NCBI RefSeq assembly: GCF_037893015.1
Contig: NC_133662.1
Coordinates: 273,058,444-273,122,443, forward strand
Length of the DNA stretch: 64,000 nucleotides
DNA from: Macrotis lagotis
Lineage: Eukaryota; Chordata; Mammalia; Peramelemorphia; Peramelidae
Direction of reading: 5' to 3'
In this document: piece by piece, positions 11,590-23,610 of the stretch
How the letters are laid out: each line of letters begins with the position of its first letter
Numbering within the stretch: the stretch's first letter is position 1
Program-made: the position numbers and the translations under genes
The notes under the pieces: model-generated
Databases searched by the model: none
Seen by the model: only the letters and a program-made list of their open reading frames with translations
What the model was told of the DNA's origin: nothing

Positions 11590-12005
11590 CCACAAAGTTT
11601 TTTTGTTGAGTTATTTTATTTTCTAATTCCATGCAGAGATAGTTTTCAACACTCATTTTTTGTAAGCTTTTGAGTTCCACATTTTTCCATCTCCCTCCCT
11701 TCCCTCCCCTCCACCTCATGACATCCAGTAATCTATCCTACATGTACAATAATGTTCAACATAGTTCCATATTAGTCATATTGTGAAAGAAGAATCAGAA
11801 TGAAGGAAAGAAAAATCATGAGAAAGAAAAAAACACAAGGCAGACTTTAAAAAATGAAAATAATATGCTTTGGACTCCATCATTTTTTTCCTCTGAATAG
11901 AAAATCAGTGGCAAAGATTTTTTAATAGAAACAATCAAATGGTAGATCATGAACCACTCCGCCTTGCTCCTTAGCAGCTTTTTCCAGTATATACAGTACT
12001 TCACA
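11590..12005 (-). repeat. Second L1 3' end, same orientation
   Basis: A new 3' terminus starts at 'tttattttctaattccatgc' and repeats the landmarks 'gagttccacatttttccat' and 'cacctcatgacatccagtaa'. This shows an independent insertion to the right of the previous fragment. It degenerates by about 12 kb. Confidence 0.65.
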
Positions 12006-14829
12006 CCCAGAATCCCCCACCTTTGTCATGGGGGTGAAGCATGGCCATGCCTATCAGACAGTTCCCAGTTTCATTTTATGGACATGGTTTGCCCTCCATG
12101 CTGACTTCTCTGACTCTTCCATGTGATCACGGCCTGCTTCTCTGTGGTCCTGCTCTTTTAGGAATAGGCTTATGACATTTTACCCTGACAGGCTTCTCTA
12201 GGACCCTGAAGGGGTTGGAGGGTCTCTTTTCTGCAATTGACTTCAGCCCCCACCAATTGTGTCCCCCTCTTTTTAAAGGCTCAGCAGCATTACTTCAAAT
12301 GTAGAGCAAGAACAAATGAGTAAACATTTCCCCCAACACCTTGGGGTATAATTTCACCATCACTACTTTGGCCTCCATGGAGGAAAAGATGATTCAACTG
12401 AAATCTTAGCTCAATTTCCACATAACATCAGTCCCCACCAAGTTCAAATTCAATGTCCACTTGGGCTGGTATCATGGACCCCTTGGGTCTCAGGGCTTTG
12501 CAGCTGGCTGTGTCATCAGGCATAAATTCCTGAGCTGAACCCCATGATTCCTGCTCTGGGGAAGAAATGAAGCAGCATTGAGGAGAACTGTGTTCTTAGC
12601 CTCTGGTTTGGGGGCCAGTGAACAGTGAAGGATTAAGGTAATTGAGTCTGGGAGCCCTCTTACTGAGATGCACTGTGGAAATTCTTAAATGTGTCTTTGT
12701 GTTCCACTTTGTTCCACTGTTACTAAGTTGTGTAGCCAGTTACACTAATGCTTAGTGAAGTCTTTGAAAGGAAGCAGTTTGATAGAGAAAGTTAAGCAAA
12801 AGCTTACAGTTTAATATTTTGTTGGATACTGTTTAGGAATTTATTTAATATTAAATAAACTAAGGTGTGGTCAGAGCCACCAAAATAAATTATTAGTTAA
12901 TTGGTGATTAATTTACCACAAAGATTGTGTATTAAAGCACATACTTCATCATTTCTTTGGACCCAGGAATGAGAACTGATAAGGTAATGACCCTGCCTGG
13001 ATCAAGTACCAGGCAGGCATGGCCATCCTATGTACATGCTGGCATACACACCACACCCGCAGAGACTATCCATGTGGGCATCATCTCTAAATCTGGTTAC
13101 AAAGATCCAGGATGTTGGTTTACCTTGGGTAGACTCCATTCTCTTGTTTAGGATGATATTTGCCCTTGCCCAGGCCAGCAGAACCTCCCTCATTCTCTAT
13201 AGTCTTTAAAATATCACTGACAGAGTCAGTTCAGGAATCACATCTGTCAGACCTCACGGGGCTGGATAATGGAGTGAGTTTGTCTGGGCCAAGCGAGTTG
13301 AACTCAGCAAACTGGTGTTGTTGTCTTTTGCTCATTAACTTAGGCAGTGGCTTGACATTAGCTAGCTTCATCTGTTCTCAAAGTTCCAAGACAATTCTCC
13401 TTGGCAGAGGAAAGGGAAGTGGAATAAGCACCTGGACAACTTTCTCTTCTCTCTGTCATCCCTATCCTGTCTCCTTGCCAGTTTGGGGGTAACTCCTTGG
13501 AGATCTCTTTCTTCTGATCAAACAGTTAAAGAATCCTCACCCAGATGCTCTTTCATGGGTGGCTTTCTCTAGATTGTGGCTTCCCCCACAGATGGATGTA
13601 TCTTGACATTCCAACTCAGTTGTTCCTTCTGAATGTCCATTGACTCCCATCCCACTAAATCAGGAGCTCTGGATCTTTTGGCAGCAAGACATCAAGTTTG
13701 CCCTCTGACCCAGACCCTGCACTGGAATAGTGAGGTCTGAGAGAGTAAGTTTCATTTTTTTGTCCATATGGCTGGAATTTCCTTCTTTTCATGTCTGGAA
13801 GCTCCTCCCACCCACTTTTAATAACTTATTGTTGGTATCAGCTTGAATAGTTGGGCCACAGTCACACAGACACAAGAGCAGGGTTTGTATGGGGACAGGT
13901 TTAAGGGGCTACCCAACTTTAAGGGGGTACCTGGACTTGAGACCACTCAACATGTATGTGTCACACACTTGTTATGGGGCAGAAATGTACAAAGACAAAG
14001 GCCACAACAACTTCTTTCCTCAAGGAACTTCCATTTTACTGGGAGGGGGTGAGAAGTCCCAGGTAAGCAAATCCAGAAATATGTCAATGAAGTCTAGACT
14101 TCGATCTTGCCTTTTCATCTCTGTGGGGACTTAAAGAAAGGGCCAGGATGTTTCCACAGTGAACCAGAATGGTGATGCCTCATTGGAAGTGAGATGGTCT
14201 CAAATCTCCACAGGACAACAGGAGAACAATGGGAACTGCCTGTGCCACTGCATTCTGGAAAAGAAGTCATATGGAAAGAGGAAAGGGATAGAGTCTATGC
14301 TGGTCCCGGCCCATCTCACCCAACTGCTGCTCACATTTCTGGCCACAGCATCAGTGGCACCAAGTTCAGCCAATTTGTTACCCTCCATGGAAGCCTGGCA
14401 ATCCTCATCCAGTGGTAGTCACTGCTCACCTCCATGGCCTTCATGGTAGCTTGGAAGTCTAAATACAAGGTCATCAGAAAGGAAACTCAACTCTGGACAG
14501 GGGAGAGTCAGAACCTGGGACAGAGATGGAAAGAGGAGTCATGAGGATCCTGAGTGTTTAGACTCCCCCGGGACTGAGCGGGGGACTTCCATGTCTATAT
14601 CCCAAGCTTTCCTTTGTTTATGGTTCAGAAACTACAGTGGGTAGAGGCCTTCTTTCATTATTCTTTTCCATTAAGTTGAAGGTCTTTGTGGTGTGGGAAT
14701 TCCCCATCTCTATCCATAGATTGGGGAGGGCAAGTGGGAGGAGGTTTAAGAGAGGCTTTAAGCAGATACTCAATTAATTTTATTCTCCTTCATGCTATAT
14801 TCAGGTATGTAATTACAGGATGATAATGG
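12006..14829. other. Mostly unassigned intergenic DNA
   Basis: No gene is supported. A MIR/L2-like piece is suggested at about 13950-14060 ('ctttcctcaaggaacttcca'). The rest, including an AT-rich patch at 12790-12930, matches nothing I recognise. Confidence 0.35.
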
Positions 14830-15030
14830 CAGCAGCTAGAAAGTTCCATGGTTAGAAGTAGACCTGAGTTTGAATTTGACCTCAGTCATTCACTAACTGC
14901 ATGACCTTGGGCAGGTCACGTAACCTCTATTTGACTTAATTCATTGGAGGAGGAAACAGCAAGCCACTCCAGTGTTTTTGCCTGGAAAACCTCGAAATGG
15001 TCAATAAAGAGTTGGAGAGCAACTGGACTA
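14830..15030 (+). repeat. Mar1-type CORE-SINE, near full length
   Basis: Ordered landmarks are 'agacctgagtttgaatttga', 'gcatgaccttgggcaggtca' and 'ccactccagtgtttttgcct', then 'gagttggagagcaactgga'. The copy is diverged but complete in order. Confidence 0.75.
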
Positions 15031-15484
15031 GTCTGTGAGCTTGTAAACTGAGAGATGCCCCAGATGGGTTGGAAGCTCATGAACTGTGTTTAGACTGGGC
15101 TTTATAGTTTCCTGTTCTGAGTACATCATCGGGCCATACTGGTAGAGTCAGTGGATTTAGAGTCACTGAACCTATGGGTTTGGAAGTCGAAGGAATCCTC
15201 CAACTGTCTGAGGCTGAGCACCTCCTAGAGGCCAAGAGGGGTGCTGCATCCAGGATATCGGGGAGAAATCGGGAGAGCCTGGGCTAGTCCCTTAAGTGAA
15301 GTGCCTTCTGGGGGGCCACCTCCACCACGGCACTCCCTTGTTGGACAGTTAATACAGCCACATGCTCTTGCTGGGTTCTTCTCAACTTAATGGAGGTGGC
15401 TGATGGAGCCACATTCACAGATGGTACAAAGGGAGGGAAATAACAACTGGGGAATCAGAGAAGTCCTCCTGGTACTGGAGGGTC
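15031..15484. other. Unassigned
   Basis: I see no recognisable element or gene. Confidence 0.3.
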
Positions 15485-15840
15485 CTAGAGTGCAACCTTG
15501 AAGGAGGAGGAGGCTCCAAGAGGTAGAAATGAGGGCAGGGAGTATTCCAGGCATGGGGAACAAGAAGATCCAGTCAGCAGGAGCATGGAGGGTGGGCAAC
15601 CAGCCTGGAAGGAAGATCTGGAGGCAGATGGAGAGGGACTTTTGAAGTCCCCCAAGGACCTGGTATTTGTTCCTCTGAACAGGAAGCCCTGAGGCTCCAG
15701 GAGCAAGCAGTGACATGGTCAATGACGTGGTCCGATCACTGTGGCAGGTGGATAGACTGGAGTAGGGAGAGCTCTGGGGTGAGGATGATGACCAGCACCA
15801 GGGTGGGGGCTGCAAGCTGATGTGAAAGGAGAATTGATTA
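15485..15840 (+). repeat. Ancient therian repeat, class not assigned
   Basis: The run 'tccaggcatggggaacaa', 'gagcaagcagtgacatggtc' and 'tggatagactggagtaggga' has the look of an old therian interspersed repeat related to the segment at 4300-4450. Open frames here run on both strands but look like chance frames. Confidence 0.4.
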
Positions 15841-15970
15841 GGTTTGGCAACTGGTTAAATTTGTGAGGTGAGGGAAAGGGAGGAATTGAGTATGGCTCTT
15901 CAGAGGGAAACTTGTGAGCTCTGAAAGTTTTGAAGAGAACTGAAAGAGAAGAAATGCCATAATGTTTAAT

Positions 15971-16248
15971 GATTGTCCTTCATTCTTTAAGAAGACATCA
16001 GGGAGGAGATACCATGAAATGGATTTGAGGGGGGGGACTGGGGTCTCACTTTCTCCTTCAGAACCAACTGGATCCAGTGACCAGATGTGAATCAGGATGA
16101 CTGGAGATGGCCCTGGATATGAGGCAATCAGGGTTAAGTGACTTGCCCAAGGCCACTAAGCAAGTAAATGTCTGAGGCTGGATTCGAAATCTCATCCTTC
16201 TGACTCCAAAGTCAGTGCTCTATTCACTGAACCATCTAGCTGCCCTGA
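15971..16248 (-). repeat. Composite SINE (tRNA head plus LINE-like tail), reversed
   Basis: Read on +, the tail comes first ('gattgtccttcattctttaa'), then the body ('ggatccagtgaccagatgtg'), then the tRNA-SINE head reversed ('gttaagtgacttgcccaagg' to 'ccatctagctgccc'). It is nearly complete and the same family as 8838-9150. Confidence 0.75.
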
Positions 16249-19099
16249 GGGGAAAAGGACAAGGAGGAGAAAGTGGCCGATGGGTCTGAGAAGACCCAGT
16301 CAATCTAGAGGATGTGACTGGATACCACTGAGCCCCAAAACACAATGCTGCTTCTTCAGACCTGGGCAGGGAGGCGCCTGGACTGGGACCAGACTGCAAG
16401 ATGGCACTGCATGTTGTGGAGGAGGGAGTCCTGGGCTATGGATAACCAAGTAGCTGCTGCCTGATTTTAATTCTTTGTGAATGTTCTTTTGCCTTACTGT
16501 GCTTGTGGGTGTTTTTGTGTCTTCCATTCAAGTGTAAGCCACTCTGGTTGGGGTTCTGAGAGAACATAGAAGCTTGGGAGGTAGTAGAGAGCAGCAGTAG
16601 GTTCCACTTCTGGGATCCCCTCCTTGAATCTTCTCCCTCCCCCTCAGGCTCCTTCTTGTCTCTGACTCTAGCTCCATAGTGGACATTGTATTTGTCCATA
16701 GGCTTCTGGGGAGTGGGATCCATGACCTTCATGCTGGAACCCCCATCATTACTGCTCCTCAAAGAAAAGATGTTCTTCAGAAACAATGTGCTCTTTTGGC
16801 AATGACTGCCATTAGCCTCCCTCTTCATAATTCATCTCTTTTTTCCTCCCAAAGGGAGTGAAGTGATTTCAAAATCCAGACATGATTTATGTCTACTTCA
16901 GTCACATGTTCTCAGTCTAATTTGTAACCAACAGGATGGGAGGATAATTAATTCTAAGATATTTTCAGCATTCTTCAGGAATTGCCCTGGCATTTAGCTG
17001 GACGGGGGATCCGAGCTCACCATCCACCCCAAATTCTCCTTGCTGACTGAAAAGGAAAACTACAAGGAGGTTATTGTAATAGTATATGTTCCACAAAGCT
17101 TTCAAAGGCAGGTGGAGACAAGGGTCCTGGCAATTCAGTTCTCTAAGTGTGTTTCTAATCTTAATGGCTAGAAGGACATTTCCTAGCTGAACAAATCATG
17201 GTCTATGGACGTAATGGAAACTTCTCATGCCACATGAATGATGAAAATCACAATTTTAGAGAATCCTGAAATAAGGCATATTAACTGATGCTGAGTAAAG
17301 GGAACGGAATCGGGAGAAGGTTGGACACCAGGGTGGCAGGATTGCAAAGCAAAATAACTCTGAATGACTTCATAACTCTGGTCAGGGCAATGGTCAGCTG
17401 CAGCCCCAGAAGACCAAGAAGGAAGCAGGCAGAGGCAGTGGAAGAGGCAGGGGCAGCTTGGACATGGCCATCAAGGGATTTATTGTGATGACATGTTTTA
17501 CAAAATTTTCCTTCCTTCTCTCCCTGTCTCTGTCTCTGTCTCTCTCCCTTTTCCCCTTTCTTCCTTCCTCTCAAGTTTTAATGGGGGGGGGGGGGGGATT
17601 TGAGAGAGTGAAAGAGACAGAGAGATTCAGAGACTTCTGTTTTTAAATGCACAGACAAGAAGAGACAGAAGTTCAGAAAGAAGCCAAGACAAAGCAGGAC
17701 AGACTTGAAAGAAATATGTAGGACTGATCCTATATTTTCTTAAACATGAGGAGTAATGATATGGTGAACCACAGTCTCATGGAGAAATCTCTGTTCTCAG
17801 TGTCTGTAAATGTTTTCATTTGGCTTGAAGTTCAACATTTTAAAAGTTTTAAAAAAGAAATGACATCTCACTCTTTTCCAAGGATATAATAAAAAGGAGA
17901 AACAAAACAAAGCAGCAGGTACACTATGCCTTTGTATCCTCAGCCCCTAGATGTTCAATTAAATGCTTGCAGAATGAAGCAGAATCCTAGCCATATTCCC
18001 TGCTTGGTGTGGGTCTGTGATTGCATTAGTGAGGGAAAGTCCAGTATGAAAATTCCCTGCACTGTTGCTGAACCACCAGTTTTCTGTAACCCAAGAGTTG
18101 GTCAAGTTACTGTGAGGTTAAAAAACTGTCGGGGATGAGAGAAGACTCCCTGGTCTTCTCTTTCCTTTTTGTTGTTCCTCCTGAAGTTAAGGGGAAAAGT
18201 CTAATTGATGGTCAGGAGTTAAATGAAATTGGGCTTGCTCATCACTGGGGGAGCGCTGAACACAACTGGGGGATTCTTGAGTTAATGGCAGAGAAAAGAG
18301 CGGACCCACAAACTCCGTCAGGGTATCCTGGAGCTTATCTGACCCTGAGAGAGTGGGGGCAGAGTGTCCCCCTACACTGGGGACAGCTGTGTTCTTGGGG
18401 GCCTACCTCAGAAGAGATTTATTTCAGTGATAGCCTAGCTTCACGATGTTTGATGTTATCAAATGCTAAGGGTGTGTCTGTGTTTGTGTGTATCTGTGTG
18501 TGTGTGATTGATGTCTGCTGTTGCTCTTGTAATTAAAAAAAAAAGGACCCAACTGTTCCATTGGTCCAAGTCTGTCTGTTCCCATTTCTGCCTTTGTGAC
18601 TTTGCTGTCCTCATTGGAAAGTGGAGGAGCTGATAGAGGGAAATTAGAGGCAAGCCCAGGCTGGTATCCTCGAATTCCAGAATGGGGGGGTGTATGAGGG
18701 ACACCTGCATTCTTCTCCCACACAGGTGTCCATGGGAAACTACAATGAAGAGCAGGCTCTCTTCAGGACAAGTTCCGCCATCTGGCTTTTAACTTCTCAC
18801 CTGGAATTCCCTGCCTAGAGTTTGAGACAGCTAGAATGGCCTGAAGAGAATTCAGAGCTGGCCAGTGACCTCCTTCCCAGGCTGGCTCAGAGGAGTCCAG
18901 GTCTCTTTGGAGACCCTCCCTCCATGGGGACATGGGAGGAAGATCAGGAATGTGACTGGAGGCTCTACCTATGCGTGCTAGATGCTCAGGGGAAGAGAGT
19001 GGGGAAAGCAGGGCGTCCTGTGTCCTCTGGATTCCCATTTACAGCAGGGATGTGGCCAAATTGAGCCAATAACCGGTTCCACGATCACATCTAGTGCAT
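16249..19099. other. Unassigned DNA upstream of the TSPEAR promoter
   Basis: No gene or classified repeat is recognised. A run of 15 G lies at 17583-17597, preceded by a CT-rich tract at 17510-17575. A short TG-rich run lies at 18476-18508 next to an A-run. Confidence 0.35.
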
Positions 19100-20065
19100 G
19101 GAAACTGTTCCTGGCAAGGGGAGCCATTCCAAAGCTGGCTCATCTTGGGACGGGGAGGTAGGCGGCTTCAAAATGCCACGGCTCTCTCCCTTTCTCAGCT
19201 AGAACTCCGGGGGCAGCTCAGGAAACAGAGGTGATCCGCCTAGGTGGCCAGTGCTAGGAAGGCCCCAAGAGTGAGTGCCCAGGTGCCCTGGCCCCTGGTT
19301 CTTGGCCTCTGGCCGGAAGGGTATTCCCCTTCCCTTTGGCTGACCCGCTGAGTGGAAGTCTGCCCTAAAGAGAAGGGGGGTGGTTGGGGAACGAGAGCCT
19401 CCAAGGAGCCCGAGTTAAGTGGAAACCTCTTGAAAAGCGCTCCGCAGGGGTTGTTGGAGTTGCATGCGCCAAGTCCCATGATGGGGACCCTCGAGGGCCC
19501 CAAGGAAGCCTCCCAGGAAGCTGCTGGGCCTGGGACTAGTCTGGCTAGTTCGGAACAGACGCCAAAGCTGCTGGTAATGGGGGCACAGCCCTGTCCCCAC
19601 TGGGCTCCCCCTCCAGGGCGGGGCTACCTCGTCCCGCTGCCTTCTCATCTTCAGACCTGGGGCAGGGCAGGCACCTTGCCCACGAATCTGCACCCCCCCC
19701 CCCCCAAGCTGGCTGCGATCTGGACTTTCTTTGGGGCCTAGAGCTGGGAGAGACCTCCAAGCTGCCTCCCCCGAAGTCCCGAAGGCCGGCAAGCAGATCT
19801 TGGGCTGGGGAGGGGGCGCAGGGCACAGCCCGCACCTCGGCCCCAAGGCGGGGTGCGGACAAAGCTCCCAGGTGCAAGTTGAGCCTGGGGGGGCTGGAGA
19901 GGTGGCGCGGGGAGCCCCCGGCCAGGGCCCGCCCCACTCCGCGCGCCTCCTCCTCCCCCGGCATTCTCTTTGAGGGCTGACTTCCCTGAAGAGGGAAATT
20001 CCTCCCCCCGCCCCCCCCCCCCCAGAGGGCCGGGCAAAAGATGAAAGGATCCCAAGGGAGCTGGA

Positions 20066-20164
20066 CTCCTCCTCCTCCTCCTCCTCCTCCTCCCCCTCCC
20101 CTCCTCCCCCCCTCCCTCCCCTCCCTCCCCTCCCCTCCCCCCTCCCCTCCTCCTCCTCCTCCTC
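20066..20164 (+). repeat. 99-nt uninterrupted polypyrimidine tract
   Basis: Every base in this span is C or T, built from (CTC)n, CCCCTCCC-type and (CCT)n blocks that are roughly mirror-symmetric. It lies ~340 bp upstream of the TSPEAR start codon. The minus strand is correspondingly G-rich with many GGG runs. Confidence 0.95.
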
Positions 20165-20457
20165 GACAACGGACTTCTTTCTCATTTAAATGTCTGCCGC
20201 CCCCGCCCCTGCCAGGCTCGTCCTCTGGAGGATGCGCCAGGGGAAGGCGGCTCCCGGGGGGCTCGCAACGCCAGGGAGCGGCCGCAGCCCCCAGCCTCTC
20301 GGCCCGGGCCCGGCAGAGGGAGGGGCCCCGCGGAGGAAGGGGAGGGGGCCGGCCCGGGGTGTGCCCCCACCCCCAGGGCATGAGGAGCTGCCCCCCCCGC
20401 AGGCTCCACCTGAGCCGGGGCGGGCGAGGGACGGGGAGAGCCCGGGCTCGCCGGCCC

Positions 20458-20493
20458 GCAGCCTCCCTGGCAGCCTCCCTGGCAGCCTCCCTG
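20458..20493 (+). repeat. Three perfect copies of a 12-mer in the TSPEAR leader
   Basis: The unit gcagcctccctg occurs three times in a row and is followed by a partial unit (cctccctg, 20494-20501) that abuts the ATG at 20502. It would lie in the 5' untranslated region. Confidence 0.9.
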
Positions 20494-20501
20494 CCTCCCT
20501 G

Positions 20502-20598
20502 ATGGCTGCGGCCCTGTGCCTGCTGCTGCTGCTGCTGCTGCGGGCCGGCCCCCTGCGCAGCACCGCCCGAGGCTGGAGGTCCTGGGACCATTGCACTG
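20502..20598 (+). CDS. TSPEAR: TSPEAR, first coding exon (signal peptide)
   Basis: This exon encodes 32 residues plus one base: M-A-A-A-L-C, seven leucines, then a short polar stretch ending G-W-R-S-W-D-H-C-T. The leucine core after a short start is a signal peptide. The tail corresponds to the human TSPEAR sequence G-W-E-P-C-T-D, where the protein continues into its laminin-G/thrombospondin-N-like domain. The exon ends at a consensus donor, G|GTAAGG, in phase 1, so the next exon must begin by completing a codon starting with G (Asp in human). The ATG is followed by G, giving a fair Kozak context. The frame is open upstream, so the start rests on the signal peptide. TSPEAR is a secreted EAR-repeat protein linked in humans to ectodermal dysplasia and deafness. 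Identification relies on this short match, the CpG island and the KRTAP genes downstream. Confidence 0.72.
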
Positions 20599-20900
20599 GT
20601 AAGGCTGGCCCCGGGCCGGGCGGGGGAGGGCAAACAATGCCACCCGGGGGGGGGAGGCCCCCGGGATCGGGCCAGTGCCCTCAGCCTACGCGGGTGGCAG
20701 TGCGGCAGGAGTAGAGCGGGGCTCCGGCCCCCCAGGACTCAGGTCTGGCTTCCTCTGCTGAGGCTTGGCGAGGAGCAGCCCGGTGCCCGGGGCTGCCACC
20801 TGCCCCGCCGCGCCTAGGCGGGGGAAGTGGGGCGCTCCCTGCGGCGGGGAGGGGGGGCAAGCGCCCCAGGTGGTCATTAGTGCCAGACGCCAGTGAAAGG

Positions 20901-21894
20901 CAGCATGTAATTGGGGAGGGGGGAGCTGGCTCTGCCTCTGCTCAGCGCTCCTTCCCCTCCCTCACCCCCCTCTCCGGCCAGCAGAGGGGAAAGGGAGTTG
21001 ACCCAAAGGCCCGAGGCCCGGCCTGCTGACCGGTGCTAAGAGGGTGGATTTCTCCCACCTGTGATTCCAGACCTGGAAAACTCCAAGCAGCCGGCCTGGC
21101 AAGGGGTGATGGCAAGAAATGAGTCCGGCACTGTGGGCAGCACCCGGGGGATTGGAATGGCATAAATACTCCCCTTGGATCTGGGGGAGGAGGCCAGCTC
21201 CTGGCCAGGTGGAAAGGATCAATCATTTCTATTAAGAGCCTGCATTTCTCTAAGACCCTGGAGGGGGTGGGGTACTTTGTAAAGAGGAAACACATACACG
21301 TGTGAGAATGCAAATGGCACCCTGGTTGGGCAGGGCTACCCCAAGTCTGGCTTGGAAGGACTGTCCTCCAGAGCTGATCAGTGGGTCATGGGGGTCTGCC
21401 ACTGGCCTTTTGGAGTCAGAAATCACATTTATCACAAGGTTTAGAGCTGAAGGGTGGCTTGGCAGCCAGAGCCCCAACTTCTCATTTTATGGGTGATGGC
21501 ACGGAAGTCAAGGGACTTGCCTAGATGGCCGAGGGAATGCCTCATCAGACTTGGACATGGGATTGGGTGAGCCCCTTGCTCACTGAGGGCAAGTTGGATA
21601 AAAGGGCACCCAGAAGCACCCTTCTACTCACCCACGGGAAGCTACGGGCTTCTTTTATGACCATTATTGTTAGGGTTACACGGCTTGATGTTCCATGTGT
21701 GTCCTGGGAAGCTCCTGGGCTTTCCCTGGTACTTGGTTCTTCCAGATAATCAGCTGCTTTGGGATAGAGATTCGTCTCTGTTCCTCCGCTTCATGGTCAG
21801 TCTTCCGGAATGCTGCATGGTCACTTCAGGGAGCATAGTTGTTTGGTTTTACACTGTGGTCCTTAGGTAAATGCTCCTCATTCTGCAGTACTTC
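20901..21894. other. Unassigned start of intron 1
   Basis: No exon or repeat is recognised. GC content falls steadily away from the CpG island. Confidence 0.35.
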
Positions 21895-23165
21895 CCACCC
21901 ATCTCAGGTTTCTCTGAAGCTGCCCCTTTGCCCCCTCTCCTTTGTCACCACAGCACTCCATTATATCCATATGCTCTAAGCTGTTCAGCCATTCCACAGC
22001 CGATGGACACTTGTGTTTTCCAGTTAGTTCGAGTTAGTTCTCCAGCACAACAGAAAGAGCTGCTGTCAGATGTATTTTTCCCTATCAGGTCCTTATTTCT
22101 TTGATCTCTTTGGGGTTTAGTTCTAATAGTGGTACTGCCAGATCATAAATTGTTATTCAACTATAACTTTCGAGAATTTATAGAAACTCCTTCCCAGGGG
22201 TGTTCCAGGGGTTAGGGATCAGGTTTCCCTGATCTGGAAAATCTGCTTAAATTTTTCTGACTCTCCCTTCACAGCAGAGAAGTCTGAGTTATTGTGGTAT
22301 TAAGAGATAAAAGACATTTATATCATGTATTTTATGCATTTCTGAATTTCTAAACTTTTTCTGTGTTGCCTGCTGGTCTTCCAAGGGTCCTCCATGGCTT
22401 CCACAAAACTGCCCCAAATTACCATTTAATTTCTCAGGCTGGTCTGCCATATATGGAAACCTTGATGGGGAAAGTTATCTTATGGAAGGGATAGTTTCAA
22501 GGTGCTTTCCAGAGTGACTGGATCATTTTGAAACTCCACAAGCAGTATACCTTTCCCCACCACTCCCTCTACCTTTTGACAAGTCAACTTCACTGATTTG
22601 ATGAGTGTGAGATGGCACCTCTGAACTTTTTAAATTTCCCTTTCTCAAATGAGTATTTTTTTTCACAGGATTACTGCTAGCTTGGGAAGCCTAGTGGCCC
22701 ATCATAGTGGCTCATAGAGTACCAGACCTGGAGTCAGGAAGACTAGAGTTCAAATATGACCTCAGACACTTACTGGCTGGGTGACCCTGGATGGGTCACT
22801 TAATCCTGTGTGCCTCCATTTCATTTATAAAATGAGCTGGAGCAAGAAATGGCAAACACTCCAGCATCTTTGCCAAGAAAACATCAAATAGACTGACTTA
22901 ACAACAAATGAACAGGTTGAATTCATTTCTCAGAAAACTATTCTTCATATCTTTGATCATCTATCAACTGGAAGATGGCTCTTATTGTTATAAATTTGAA
23001 TCAGTTCCTTATAAATCTTGGAAAAGAATCTTTTATCAGAGAAACTTGCTACAAATATTTTTCCAGCTTATTTGCTTCCATTTTAGCTGCATTGGTTTTC
23101 TTTTTTAAAAAACTTTCATTTTTTTGTATTTAAAATTGTCCGTTTTATGTGCTAATCTCATGAAT
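21895..23165 (-). repeat. L1 ORF2 fragment, split by a Mar1 SINE
   Basis: Antisense L1 landmarks are 'gttcagccattccacagccg', 'ctctttggggtttagttcta', 'gatgagtgtgagatggcacc', 'gaatcagttccttataaatc' and 'ttttatcagagaaacttgct'. Order and orientation are consistent with the ORF2 C-terminal half. A Mar1 copy at 22684-22908 interrupts it. Confidence 0.75.
22684..22908 (+). repeat. Mar1-type CORE-SINE nested in L1
   Basis: Landmarks are 'gagtaccagacctggagtca', 'gtgaccctggatgggtcact', 'ataaaatgagctggagcaag', 'ccagcatctttgccaagaaa' and an 'aacaacaaatgaac' tail. It is full length and younger than the L1 it splits. Confidence 0.8.
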
Positions 23166-23424
23166 GACTATTTTTAATTTTAAAGTACATACACGATGCC
23201 CTGTTCTGCATCCAGTCCAACTCATTCTGAAACAATACAAATTCTATTCCATCTCCTTTTTACTCCAACTCTATGATCATCTCTCCAATTTTTGGTCATT
23301 GCCTTTTTTCCTAGTCACAGATCTAAAAGGTCACTTCTTTCTTGCTCCTCTAACTTGTTCATGCTGGAGCCCCTTTCTGTCTAATTCATGTGCCCATTTA
23401 GAGTTTCTTTGGACTTGAAGGTGT
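23166..23424. other. Unassigned AT-rich DNA
   Basis: Probably more degraded LINE sequence, judging by its composition and position after the L1. No clear landmark supports it. Confidence 0.3.
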
Positions 23425-23610
23425 GAGTAGCTAGGTGCTGCTGTGGATGGAGCACAAGGTTAGCTGTATGATGTTGGGCAAGCCCCTTAACCTTTGTTTG
23501 CCCATTTCTTCTTCTTCTGAAAAGTGAGGTGAATAGCATCTGCCTCCCAGAGTGGTGGAGAGGTTCCATTAAGACCATATTTGTAAAGGGTTTTAGCATA
23601 GATTTAGGTG
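23425..23610 (+). repeat. MIR-class SINE
   Basis: A diverged tRNA-like head ('gtagctaggtgctgctgtgg') is followed by 'ttgggcaagccccttaacct', 'gtggagaggttccattaaga' and an end resembling 'taggtgct'. It is old and lacks target duplications. Confidence 0.6.

Larger units (their letters stand above)
19100..20900 (+). promoter_or_regulatory. CpG-rich promoter region of TSPEAR
   Basis: GC content and CpG density rise sharply here relative to both sides, peaking between about 19.7 and 20.8 kb around the signal-peptide exon. The region includes a 99-nt pure pyrimidine tract (20066-20164) and a triplicated 12-mer just before the start codon. No TATA box is evident, as is usual for CpG-island promoters. 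The transcription start cannot be placed from sequence alone. Long frames on the minus strand across this island are proline/glycine/arginine-rich and read as GC artefacts. Confidence 0.7.

Noticed and set aside
18135-18560. 133-residue + frame and a segment that might be a solo LTR
   Set aside because: The frame has no recognisable domain and runs into a TG repeat. For an LTR I could not see paired ends with a target duplication.
19545-20633. 362-residue open frame on the minus strand across the TSPEAR CpG island, and other long frames nearby
   Set aside because: Composition is proline/glycine/arginine low complexity produced by GC-rich tracts. There is no domain and no consistent start, and the frame overlaps antisense to exon 1.
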